Source: Gallionella sp. UBA4121
Lineage (GTDB): Bacteria > Pseudomonadota > Gammaproteobacteria > Burkholderiales > Gallionellaceae
Assembly: GCA_002381565.1 (NCBI GenBank)
Contig: DFWZ01000059.1
Span: 44,334-68,687 of the forward strand
Direction of reading: 5' to 3'
DNA length: 24,354 bases
Each line of letters begins with the position of its first letter. Positions within the stretch are counted from its first letter, which is position 1. The notes under the pieces were generated by a model. It had not been told where the DNA came from and did no database searches. It saw only the letters and a program-made list of their open reading frames with translations. Shown piece by piece: positions 8,463 through 15,539 of the stretch. The position numbers were made by a program, and so were the translations under genes.

Positions 8463-8491
8463 TGGTTTTCTTGCCGGGTTGCCACCAGTAG

Positions 8492-9730
8492 TCAGATCTT
8501 TCCAGAGTCCTGATCGTGTCCATGCCGCTTGTATAATACGGTCATGATGCCGGACAGCATCAGGCCGAATACCGTAATGATGATGTAGATACTCAGGTCC
8601 AGTTTCGCCATCATGGCGTACAGTGCCAGCATGGCAAAGATGCTCAGGTTCTCGTTGAAATTCTGCACGGCGATAGAGCTGCCCGCGCCCATCAGCAAGT
8701 GGCCGCGATGTTGCAACAGCGCATTCATCGGTACCACGAAATAGCCACCCATCGCGCCGATGGTGATCAACAGCAGGATAGCCAGCGTACTGTTGGTGAC
8801 CGGAATCATGATCAGTACCACGAGGCCCATTGCAATGCCGATGGGCAGCACCTTTACCGAGTGTTCCAGCCTGACGAATTTCGCGGCCAGCACGGCGCCG
8901 ATGGCGATGCCGACAGCAACCCAGGCGGTCAGTTTGGCGGCGCTGGCAAAATCATAGTGCAGCGCGATGGCCGCCCAGCCCAATACGATCAGGCGCAATG
9001 TCGCCCCCGTCCCCCAGAACAGGGTGGTCACGGCAAGCGAGACGCGGCCCAGCGGGTCTTTCCATAACAGTTTGAAGTTGTGCCAGAATTCGCCAAGCAG
9101 AAAGACCGGGTTGCGGCTCAATGGTTTGTGATCCAGTGCCACGCGCGGAATATAGAGATTGATAGCTGCTGCGGCAATGTAGATCATCACGATGATGGCG
9201 ATTGCCAGTTCCGGCGGGGTGTCGATGCCTGTATCGATAGCAGGTATGTCCCACCACTGCAACATTGGATCAGCAATAGTCGGGCTGATCAGTACTCCGC
9301 CGATGATGGCGCCCAATACGATAGCCAGCACGGTCAACCCTTCCATCCAGCTGTTTGCCAGCACCAGTTTTTCAGGCGGCAGGTATTCGGTGAGGATGCC
9401 GTATTTGGCCGGCGAATAAGCCGCTGCACCGAGTCCTACAAAGCCGTAGGCGATGAGCGGATTGAGGCCGAACAGCATGGCGACGCAGCCGAAAATCTTG
9501 ATATTGTTGCTGACGAACATCACGCGCCCTTTGGGCAGCGAGTCGGCGAATGCACCGACAAATGGCGCTAACACGATGTAGGAAAAGATAAAGGCTTCCT
9601 GCAGTACCGGCGTGTGCCAGGCAGGCGCGTGCAAGCCTTTCAACAGGGCGATGGCGGCAAACAACAGGGCATTGTCTGCGAGCGCGGAGAGGAATTGCGC
9701 TGCAAGGATCGTGTAGAAGCCGAGGTTCAT
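8492..9730 (-). CDS. lplT: Lysophospholipid transporter LplT (MFS family)
   Basis: The 412-residue protein starts MNLGFYTILAAQFLSALADN and has about ten to twelve hydrophobic helices. The segment AAYSPAKYGILTEYLPPEKLVLANSW is the LplT signature, and FVGAFADSLPKGRVM is the family's cytoplasmic loop between helices. LplT flips lysophospholipids across the inner membrane for re-acylation. In some bacteria it is paired with or fused to the acyltransferase/ACP synthetase Aas; no such gene is next to it here. It converges with the GGDEF-EAL gene (29-base gap) and diverges from alr. Confidence 0.92.
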   Translation of the reverse strand: MNLGFYTILAAQFLSALADNALLFAAIALLKGLHAPAWHTPVLQEAFIFSYIVLAPFVGAFADSLPKGRVMFVSNNIKIFGCVAMLFGLNPLIAYGFVGLGAAAYSPAKYGILTEYLPPEKLVLANSWMEGLTVLAIVLGAIIGGVLISPTIADPMLQWWDIPAIDTGIDTPPELAIAIIVMIYIAAAAINLYIPRVALDHKPLSRNPVFLLGEFWHNFKLLWKDPLGRVSLAVTTLFWGTGATLRLIVLGWAAIALHYDFASAAKLTAWVAVGIAIGAVLAAKFVRLEHSVKVLPIGIAMGLVVLIMIPVTNSTLAILLLITIGAMGGYFVVPMNALLQHRGHLLMGAGSSIAVQNFNENLSIFAMLALYAMMAKLDLSIYIIITVFGLMLSGIMTVLYKRHGHDQDSGKI

Positions 9731-9825
9731 TCAACTGGAATAAGATTTATCAGGGCGTTTTATATCATGAAAGTATTGCCCCTGCTATCATTACGTAATC
9801 GAAATTTTCCCGGACTCCCAGATTC

Positions 9826-10887
9826 ATGCCGCGTCCCATACTAGCCTACATCGATCAGAATGCGCTGGAGCATAATCTGCATGTCGCCCGTCGCACGACG
9901 TCTGCGCGCATCATGGCTGTCATCAAGGCAAATGGCTATGGACATGGATTGCTGCGTGTGGCTGAAGGGCTGGCCGGGGCAGACGGGTTCGCGCTGCTGG
10001 ATATCCAGGATGCAATAAGGTTGCGTGAAGCGGGATATCGCCAGACGATTTTGTTGCTGGAAGGTTTTTTTGAAACGGCAGATCTGGAATTGCTTGCCGA
10101 ATATGAGCTGACAAGCGTCATTCACAGTCAGTGGCAAATCGCGCTGCTGGACGCGTACCCCAGGCGCTGCGCGCTCGATGTCTGGCTCAAGGTCAACAGC
10201 GGCATGCACAGGCTGGGATTTGCGCCCGCGCAGGTGGCGAGTGCAATGGAGTCTTTGCGCCGTCACTTTGCGGTGCGCGAGATTACGCTGATGAGCCATT
10301 TCGCCAATGCAGACGAGTCGCGCGGTGTATCCGGGCAGGCGGACTTGTATAACGATATTGCGGCAGCTTATCGTGTACCTCGCTCCATGGCCAATTCCGC
10401 AGCGCTGTTGCGCTTCCCCGCAACACACGGCGACTGGGTGCGTCCCGGCATCATGCTGTACGGCGCGTCGCCGTTTGCCGAGATTACCGCGCAGTCTGCG
10501 GGTTTGAAACCTGTGATGACACTGACCAGCCGGATTATCGCCACGCAACAATTACACGCAGGTGATGAAATCGGTTACGGGGGGCTGTTTCGCGCGGACA
10601 GGGACATGCGTGTCGGCATCGTCGCATGCGGCTATGCCGACGGTTATCCGCGTCATGCGCCAAATGGCACGCCGATGCGGGTGGACGGGCAAAAGGCGCA
10701 GTTGCTGGGTCGCGTCTCGATGGATATGCTGTATGTGGATTTGACCAGCCTGCCGCAAACCGGTGTGGGCTCGCAGGTTACACTGTGGGGCGAGGGGATG
10801 CCGGTTGAAGAGGTCGCTCATGCTGCGGGGACCATCAGTTATGAATTGATGTGTGCCCTGGCGGCGCGCGTGCCTGTGCGGGTCTAA
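9826..10887 (+). CDS. alr: Alanine racemase
   Basis: The 353-residue protein is a fold-type III PLP enzyme. VIKANGYGHG places the PLP-binding lysine at residue 34. GDEIGYGGLFRADRDMRV includes the catalytic tyrosine, and GYADGYPRHAPNGTPMRVDG and GRVSMDMLYVDL are further family signatures. It interconverts L- and D-alanine for peptidoglycan. The 95-base spacer to lplT must carry both divergent promoters; I see no convincing consensus there. The PilZ gene follows after 19 bases, so the two may be co-transcribed. Confidence 0.96.
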   Translation: MPRPILAYIDQNALEHNLHVARRTTSARIMAVIKANGYGHGLLRVAEGLAGADGFALLDIQDAIRLREAGYRQTILLLEGFFETADLELLAEYELTSVIHSQWQIALLDAYPRRCALDVWLKVNSGMHRLGFAPAQVASAMESLRRHFAVREITLMSHFANADESRGVSGQADLYNDIAAAYRVPRSMANSAALLRFPATHGDWVRPGIMLYGASPFAEITAQSAGLKPVMTLTSRIIATQQLHAGDEIGYGGLFRADRDMRVGIVACGYADGYPRHAPNGTPMRVDGQKAQLLGRVSMDMLYVDLTSLPQTGVGSQVTLWGEGMPVEEVAHAAGTISYELMCALAARVPVRV

Positions 10888-10906
10888 ATAAGGAAGGATC
10901 GGGCGT

Positions 10907-11800
10907 ATGAAAGATAACCTGCAGCCAGTCAAACTTGCCGAAATTCAAATCGGCCGTCCGCTGATATGGACGGTGTTCGATAAACATGGCAACTTGCTGC
11001 TGCGCGAGGGGGCGATGGTCGAATCTCAGCGACAAGTCGACGGCCTTTGTGAAAACGGATTGTTTCGCCAAAAAAGCGTTACCAGCCGTCAGGGAGGCGG
11101 CGCTGTTGCCGGAGCGGAGTCGGCAGTAAAATCCAATCCGGCAGAGAAAGTTGAGGATTTGCTGGCGATCAGGCTTGCCATCGGTGATACGGTGCAATTG
11201 CAGGACGTTTCCTCGGACAAACAGCGTTATTTTGTGAAGCTGGTCGGTTTCATGAATAAAAAAAGCGTGCTGGTATCGCATCCCAGGCAAGACGACAAGT
11301 TGAGTTTTATCAAGGAAGGGGACGGGTTTTTAGTGCGCGGTTTTGCAGGTACAAAAACATATGAATTCAACAGCAATGTAATCAGTGTTTGTTTGAGTCC
11401 TTACCCTTATTTGCATCTGGCATATCCACCGCAGGTCAAGACAACCAATATGCGCAACGCGGTACGCATCAAATTGAAACTGGTGTGTTCGATTGAATCG
11501 CAGGCGACAGGACTTAAAACGTCTGCAATCATCGATGATATGAGTATTTCAGGTGCGCGCATTCATGCCGCTAAAGCATTCGGCCATGTGGGCGACATCG
11601 TGTCAGTGGGCCTGCGCATGCAAGTCGGGGGTGATACCCAGGTATTTCTGGTGTCGGCTGCGATACGCAATGCGCATGCAGGAACCGATGGCCAGACAGG
11701 GGGCGCGATCGTCATGCATGGCATGGAGTTCGTTCAGGCGCAGGGTGCTGATCTCATTATGTTGCAGAATTACATCTATAAAGCCATGCTGGAAAGTTAA
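10907..11800 (+). CDS. PilZ-domain protein with YcgR-like N-terminal part
   Basis: The 297-residue protein has an N-terminal segment (LAEIQIGRPLIWTVFD, LLLREGAMV) and a middle beta-rich domain (IGDTVQLQDVSS, FVKLVGFMNKKSVLVSHP) like the flagellar-brake N-terminal domain of YcgR. A C-terminal PilZ domain follows. The PilZ cyclic di-GMP signature is intact: RNAVR (RxxxR) near residue 183 and DMSISG (DxSxxG) near 211. It is probably a cytoplasmic c-di-GMP receptor, perhaps affecting motility or adhesion. No flagellar or pilus gene lies nearby, so the target is unknown. AGGAAGG about ten bases upstream of the ATG is a good Shine-Dalgarno. Confidence 0.88.
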   Translation: MKDNLQPVKLAEIQIGRPLIWTVFDKHGNLLLREGAMVESQRQVDGLCENGLFRQKSVTSRQGGGAVAGAESAVKSNPAEKVEDLLAIRLAIGDTVQLQDVSSDKQRYFVKLVGFMNKKSVLVSHPRQDDKLSFIKEGDGFLVRGFAGTKTYEFNSNVISVCLSPYPYLHLAYPPQVKTTNMRNAVRIKLKLVCSIESQATGLKTSAIIDDMSISGARIHAAKAFGHVGDIVSVGLRMQVGGDTQVFLVSAAIRNAHAGTDGQTGGAIVMHGMEFVQAQGADLIMLQNYIYKAMLES

Positions 11801-11834
11801 CGGGCACGGCAACTTCGGATAATTGCCGTGCCCG
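11801..11834 (+). terminator. Strong hairpin after the PilZ gene, probable terminator
   Basis: CGGGCACGGCAA (11801-11812) and TTGCCGTGCCCG (11823-11834) are perfect 12-bp arms around a ten-base loop, starting right after the PilZ stop codon. The downstream stretch TTCCGCTCTTCTC is pyrimidine-rich but lacks a proper U-run, so termination efficiency is uncertain. Confidence 0.65.
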
Positions 11835-11911
11835 TTCCGCTCTTCTCAATCCTGATGAAACAACTAGCCATTCGACTAAGTCATCATAAAACGATGGCAA
11901 AGTCGCTGGTT

Positions 11912-11981
11912 ATCTCCCGCTAGAGGGGAGAGCGCAGCGAGGGGGACGTAGTCAGGCAAACGAATCGCTTTGCGAATTTTA
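11912..11981. repeat. Dispersed repeat in the leader of mtnP
   Basis: TCTCCC (11913-11918) and GGGAGA (11926-11931) form a short hairpin. They are followed by a GCGAGGGGG stretch and then GCAAACGAATCGCT (11956-11969), which is identical to 14 bases at 20169-20182 inside earP. The two copies share the order hairpin, GCGAGGG, AAACGAATCGCT, GCGA-TTT. The copy ends directly before the AAGGA ribosome-binding site of mtnP. The other 120 bases between the PilZ gene and mtnP hold only the hairpin listed above. Confidence 0.6.
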
Positions 11982-11994
11982 AGGAATAGTTGCT

Positions 11995-12873
11995 ATGTTG
12001 GGCATTATCGGCGGCAGTGGTGTTTACCATATTGAGGGACTGAAAAATTCCCGTTGGGTCGTGGCGGAATCCACTTTCGGCGCGCCGTCGGATGAGGTGC
12101 TGCTTGCCGAGTTGGCGGGACAACCCATTGCATTCCTGCCGCGTCACGGCCGTGGGCATCGCATTTCACCTTCGGATATCAACTTTCGCGCCAATATCGA
12201 CGCGATGAAGCGTCTGGGCGTGACCGACATCATTTCTGTCAGCGCGGTGGGTTCGTTGCGTGAAGATATTCCTCCCGGCACGTTTGTCATCGTCGATCAG
12301 TTCATCGACCGCACTTTTGCAAGAGAAAAGAGTTTTTTCGGCACGGGTCTGGTCGCTCACGTGTCGATGGCGCATCCGGTGTGCAATCGTTTGGGCGATC
12401 ATCTGTTTGCGGCGGCAGAGCAGCTAGGCATTCCGGTGGTGCGCGGCGGCACCTATCTTGCGATGGAAGGGATGCAGTTCTCCAGCCTCGCTGAATCAGA
12501 GCTTTATCGCAGCTGGCATTGTGACGTGATCGGCATGACCAACATGCCGGAGGCCAAGTTGGCGCGCGAGGCCGAGATATGTTATGCCACGGTGGCGATG
12601 GTGACGGATTTCGACTGCTGGCATCCCGATCACGACAATGTCACGGTGGACGCGATCGTCAAGGTGCTGCTGGCGAATGCAGACCGTGCGCGTGCGCTGG
12701 TGAAAGAGGTCGCAGCACCTGTGCAGGACGATGCAGAGGCTGATGTTTGCGCCTGCCGCAGCGCCTTGCAATACGCGATCCTCACCGCACCGGATGCGCG
12801 CGATGCCGCAATGCTGGAAAAACTCTCGGCTGTGGCCGGACGTATCCTGAATCCTTCGGTAAGTGGAGAGTAG
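11995..12873 (+). CDS. mtnP: S-methyl-5'-thioadenosine phosphorylase MtnP
   Basis: The 292-residue protein starts MLGIIGGSGVYHIEGL and has FLPRHGRGHRISPSDINFRANI, AVGSLREDIPPG, GGTYLAMEGMQFSSLAES, IGMTNMPEAKLAREA and TDFDCWH. The TDFD at 204-207 corresponds to the paired aspartates that select adenine in MTA phosphorylases, so I favour methylthioadenosine over methylthioinosine or guanosine as substrate. The product is methylthioribose-1-phosphate, the substrate of MtnA encoded 3.5 kb downstream; the released adenine is the substrate of Apt encoded next. The family EGPQFS motif reads EGMQFS here. An AAGGA Shine-Dalgarno lies next to the upstream repeat. Confidence 0.93.
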   Translation: MLGIIGGSGVYHIEGLKNSRWVVAESTFGAPSDEVLLAELAGQPIAFLPRHGRGHRISPSDINFRANIDAMKRLGVTDIISVSAVGSLREDIPPGTFVIVDQFIDRTFAREKSFFGTGLVAHVSMAHPVCNRLGDHLFAAAEQLGIPVVRGGTYLAMEGMQFSSLAESELYRSWHCDVIGMTNMPEAKLAREAEICYATVAMVTDFDCWHPDHDNVTVDAIVKVLLANADRARALVKEVAAPVQDDAEADVCACRSALQYAILTAPDARDAAMLEKLSAVAGRILNPSVSGE

Positions 12874-12922
12874 TCAGTGGTTAGTTGAAAACCGCAGCTC
12901 TTCACCACTTGCTACTCACAAT

Positions 12923-12963
12923 TTACCACTTACCACTTACCACTTACCACTTACCACTTACCA
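12923..12963. repeat. Heptamer tandem repeat (TTACCAC x5 plus partial) before apt
   Basis: TTACCAC is repeated perfectly five times from 12923 to 12957 and a sixth copy, TTACCA, completes the run. It ends next to the AGGA ribosome-binding site of apt. The tract is outside any likely gene, so changes in copy number would alter leader length rather than frame. The mtnP end (GTGGAGAGTAGTCAGTGG, near 12862) is roughly complementary to the tract, so an imperfect hairpin is possible. Confidence 0.9.
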
Positions 12964-12972
12964 GGAATTTGT

Positions 12973-13500
12973 ATGCCCATAAAATCCCGCATCCGCACCG
13001 TTCCGCACTATCCCCATCAGGGCATCATGTTCCGCGACATCACCACCTTGCTCAAAGATCCGGTCGGGTTGCGCACCACGATCCACGAAATAGCCGCGCG
13101 CTACAAGGATGTAAAAATCGACAAGGTGGCGGGCATCGAATCGCGCGGCTTTATCGTCGGCACGCCGGTCGCCTACGAGCTTGGCCTGGGCTTTGTGCCG
13201 ATCAGAAAGCGCGGCAAGCTGCCTGCCGAGACGGTGGGGCGCGATTACCAGCTGGAATACGGCAGCGACCGCATCGAGATTCATGTGGATGCAATTAAGT
13301 CTGGCGAGCGCGTGTTGCTGGTGGACGACCTGATCGCCACCGGCGGTACGGCGGAAGCGGCTGTTAAGTTAATAGAGGACATGGGCGGGATCGTGGTCGA
13401 ATGCTGCTTCGTGATCGACCTGCCGGATATCGGCGGCCGTGCCCGCCTTGAAAAACTGGGCCAGAAGGTGTTCGCGCTGTGCGAGTTCGAAGGCGACTGA
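12973..13500 (+). CDS. apt: Adenine phosphoribosyltransferase
   Basis: The 175-residue protein has the type I PRTase layout: the N-terminal hood with PHQGIMFRDITTLLKDP, VAGIESRGFIVG, then VPIRKRGKLPAET, and the PRPP-binding motif VLLVDDLIATGGTAEA around residues 115-130. It converts adenine and PRPP to AMP. Placement next to mtnP makes sense because MtnP releases adenine from methylthioadenosine. The start at 12973 follows AGGAATTTGT and matches the family length. Confidence 0.97.
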   Translation: MPIKSRIRTVPHYPHQGIMFRDITTLLKDPVGLRTTIHEIAARYKDVKIDKVAGIESRGFIVGTPVAYELGLGFVPIRKRGKLPAETVGRDYQLEYGSDRIEIHVDAIKSGERVLLVDDLIATGGTAEAAVKLIEDMGGIVVECCFVIDLPDIGGRARLEKLGQKVFALCEFEGD

Positions 13501-13546
13501 TTCTTCATATAGATGCTTTGGCGCAACAGATTTATTTTCTTTTAAA

Positions 13547-13559
13547 ACCCTATAAGGGT
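13547..13559. promoter_or_regulatory. Probable MqsA operator (ACCCT-ATA-AGGGT) upstream of mqsR
   Basis: A perfect palindrome of five-base arms around ATA lies 11 bases before the mqsR start. In E. coli, MqsA binds related AACCT-N-AGGTT palindromes in its own promoter, so this is a likely autoregulatory site. The core overlaps TATAAG and lies beside TATTAT, either of which could be a -10 element. Confidence 0.6.
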
Positions 13560-13570
13560 ATTATTCGGGT

Positions 13571-13873
13571 ATGGAAAAGCTAAAGGCACATTACTCGCTG
13601 CAAGAGATTCAAGAGATTGTGGCGCGTGATTCGGGGCGATCTTTTACGTTCACTGCTCAACGGGGGGCGGAAAGTATGGGGCTGTCCCGCTCCGAAGCCG
13701 TGAGTGTGGTTTTGGCATTAACCAGCACGCGGCTTTACAAAAGCATGACAACCCACACGGATAACACGGTTTGGCAAGACGTGTATCACACACCTTGCCC
13801 TAACGGCAAAATTGCCTATATCAAGCTGACCGTGCAGGCTGGCGCAGTCGTGATTCAGTTTAAGGAGAAATGA
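13571..13873 (+). CDS. mqsR: MqsR-type mRNA interferase toxin
   Basis: The 100-residue protein aligns with E. coli MqsR along its whole length: MEKLKAHYSLQEIQEIV at the start, the highly conserved TRLYKSMTTHTDNTVWQDVY block (about residues 53-72), YIKLTV and the terminal VVIQFKEK. The Lys, Gln and Tyr residues proposed for RNA cleavage in MqsR all lie in conserved positions. MqsR is a ribosome-independent RNase cutting mainly at GCU. The antitoxin gene begins one base after its stop codon; toxin-first order is normal for this family. It starts an accessory insertion between apt and mtnA. Confidence 0.93.
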   Translation: MEKLKAHYSLQEIQEIVARDSGRSFTFTAQRGAESMGLSRSEAVSVVLALTSTRLYKSMTTHTDNTVWQDVYHTPCPNGKIAYIKLTVQAGAVVIQFKEK

Positions 13874-13874
13874 T

Positions 13875-14276
13875 ATGACTAAATTTTGTTTGCAGTGTGA
13901 TGACGGCACCAAATTGAAGTTGGAAACCAAAGATGTTACCGTCGAAGCACGCGGTGAATCATGCCTTGTGCCAAATGTCACTGGCTGGCATTGCGCCGTG
14001 TGTGGCGAAATTGAATATACCGATCAGGATAGCTCAGATCGCGTATGGAATGCGATTGAAATCTTGGGCGAAAAAGCCAAAGCGCGAGATGCCGCGTTGC
14101 TTGCCCATGCCAGAAAGCGATTGAAACTGACCCAGAAGCAAGCGGCAGAACTCACTGGCGGCGGACACAATGCATTCAGTCGTTATGAACGCGGCGAAGC
14201 CGTCCCCATGCGTGCTGTCGTTAATTTGTTCAAGATATTGGACAAACACCCTGAGCTGGTGAAAGAACTGGTTTAA
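13875..14276 (+). CDS. mqsA: MqsA-type antitoxin (zinc-binding plus HTH)
   Basis: The 133-residue protein has two CxxC pairs (Cys5/Cys8 and Cys40/Cys43), the zinc site of the MqsR-binding N-terminal domain. Its C-terminal XRE-type HTH includes LTQKQAAELTGGGHNAFSRYERGEAVP and the closing LDKHPELVKEL found in E. coli MqsA. It neutralises MqsR and represses the operon. A clear AAGGAGA ribosome-binding site lies inside the end of mqsR, supporting coupled translation. Confidence 0.94.
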   Translation: MTKFCLQCDDGTKLKLETKDVTVEARGESCLVPNVTGWHCAVCGEIEYTDQDSSDRVWNAIEILGEKAKARDAALLAHARKRLKLTQKQAAELTGGGHNAFSRYERGEAVPMRAVVNLFKILDKHPELVKELV

Positions 14277-14316
14277 GCCGGGTGAAATCTTTGTGGCCTT
14301 TGTGCGAGTTTGAGAG

Positions 14317-14355
14317 GGTGTGGGGTGTAATAAACGAAGCGCATCGCACCACACC
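14317..14355 (+). repeat. Inverted repeat in the leader of the DUF4062 gene
   Basis: GGTGTGG (14317-14323) and CCACACC (14349-14355) are perfect seven-base arms around a 25-base loop, placed just before the AAGGAG ribosome-binding site at 14362. It could be an operator or an RNA hairpin controlling the downstream gene; the evidence is the symmetry alone. Confidence 0.35.
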
Positions 14356-14375
14356 ATAGTTAAGGAGATGGTAAT

Positions 14376-15539
14376 ATGCCAAAAGGTAGTTGCACCACAT
14401 TATTCGTTAGCTCTACTTGCTATGACCTTGCACAACTTCGAACAAACCTTCGAGATTTTTCCGAAGCGGTTGGTTTTGAACCTGTACTGTCGGAGCTAGA
14501 CTCATTTCCAGTCAACCCTTCACAGAGCGCAATACAAAACTGTCTTGAGGTGGTTCGCACGCGCGCTGATTTATTCGTACTTGTCGTAGGCGGTCGCTAT
14601 GGCTCTATGAATGATGCCGGAAAATCAATCACGAATTTGGAGTACTTAGAGGCTTCGGCACGTGGTATCCCAAAGTATGTGTTCGTGAAAAGTGAAATTC
14701 TTTCAATACTTCCAGTTTGGCGAGCAAATCAGAATGCAGACTTTAGCTCAACTGTGGATACGCCTAAGCTCTTCGAATTTGTGTCGCACCTCAAAGATAG
14801 CGGCGAAGTATGGGTTTTCCCGTTCAATAGTTCCCAAGACATTACTAATACGCTTCGAAAACAATTGAGCTATTTGTTCGCTGATTGCCTTGCTCTACGC
14901 GCAAAGCTTCAACCTGTTGATCTATCTATACTGCAACTCGGTCCAGAAGCTTTACGACTCTATGTTGAAAAACCCAGAGGTTGGGAATACCTCGTTTTCG
15001 CAAAAATACTTCATGAGCGAGTTCAATCGCATAAGAGTAAAAGGCTTGATCTTGAACTTGGCATTAGCTTTGGATCTGTAATCGATCTTCGTGACAAAGT
15101 GGTTGCAATAAACTGGGTTTCAGCTAAATTTACTCAGATAACTCAAGTCGTTACAAATTTAAGCAAAGTACTTAATTCAGGTATTGCCAAGGCTGTGGGT
15201 GCGCCGGGTGAGCCCGGTGATATTCAGCGAATAGAACACATTGCTTCCCGTATCGCCGAGGGGTATGCGCAAGTAATTGATTGGACACTTGAATTTAATC
15301 GCTTGGTTGTAGTACACGATTTAGAAAAGATTATGAATCTCGCAGCTAATTTCTCTTCAAACATATTTGCTGAAATTGAGATTTTTTCAGCAGAACTATA
15401 TGAACGTGTACAGTACGCTCTTGTAAATCAAACGCATGGCGATGTGGTGAACTTTACACTCACACTAACTGTACCTGACACGACTGAGTTTGAGCAGGCG
15501 ATGAAACAACTACAAATGCAAACTATTTATGAAAGTTAA
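14376..15539 (+). CDS. DUF4062-domain protein of unknown function, possible defence effector
   Basis: The 387-residue protein has an N-terminal DUF4062 domain (about residues 6-110): LFVSSTCYDLAQLRTNL, GFEPVLSELDSFP, SAIQNCLEVV, ADLFVLVVGGRYG and SITNLEYLEA. DUF4062 is a TIR-like fold often found in signalling and anti-phage proteins. The remaining 270 residues show no motif I recognise and no membrane helix. The gene is A+T-rich (three sampled 60-base lines give 35-40% G+C, against 58% for a line in mtnA), a sign of acquisition. AAGGAG lies eight bases before the ATG. Its last 11 bases overlap the start of mtnA, which has no Shine-Dalgarno of its own. It sits directly after MqsRA. Confidence 0.8.
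   Translation: MPKGSCTTLFVSSTCYDLAQLRTNLRDFSEAVGFEPVLSELDSFPVNPSQSAIQNCLEVVRTRADLFVLVVGGRYGSMNDAGKSITNLEYLEASARGIPKYVFVKSEILSILPVWRANQNADFSSTVDTPKLFEFVSHLKDSGEVWVFPFNSSQDITNTLRKQLSYLFADCLALRAKLQPVDLSILQLGPEALRLYVEKPRGWEYLVFAKILHERVQSHKSKRLDLELGISFGSVIDLRDKVVAINWVSAKFTQITQVVTNLSKVLNSGIAKAVGAPGEPGDIQRIEHIASRIAEGYAQVIDWTLEFNRLVVVHDLEKIMNLAANFSSNIFAEIEIFSAELYERVQYALVNQTHGDVVNFTLTLTVPDTTEFEQAMKQLQMQTIYES

Noticed and set aside
11995..12873. Methylthioinosine phosphorylase instead of MtnP
   Set aside because: The TDFDCW segment retains the paired aspartates associated with adenine recognition, and apt is adjacent.
12923..12963. Possible CRISPR-like array
   Set aside because: The unit is only seven bases with no spacers; it is a simple tandem microsatellite.
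12885..13298. Plus-strand open frame across the heptamer repeat into apt
   Set aside because: Its start is low-complexity repeat translation (YHLPLT units) and the rest is apt in another frame.
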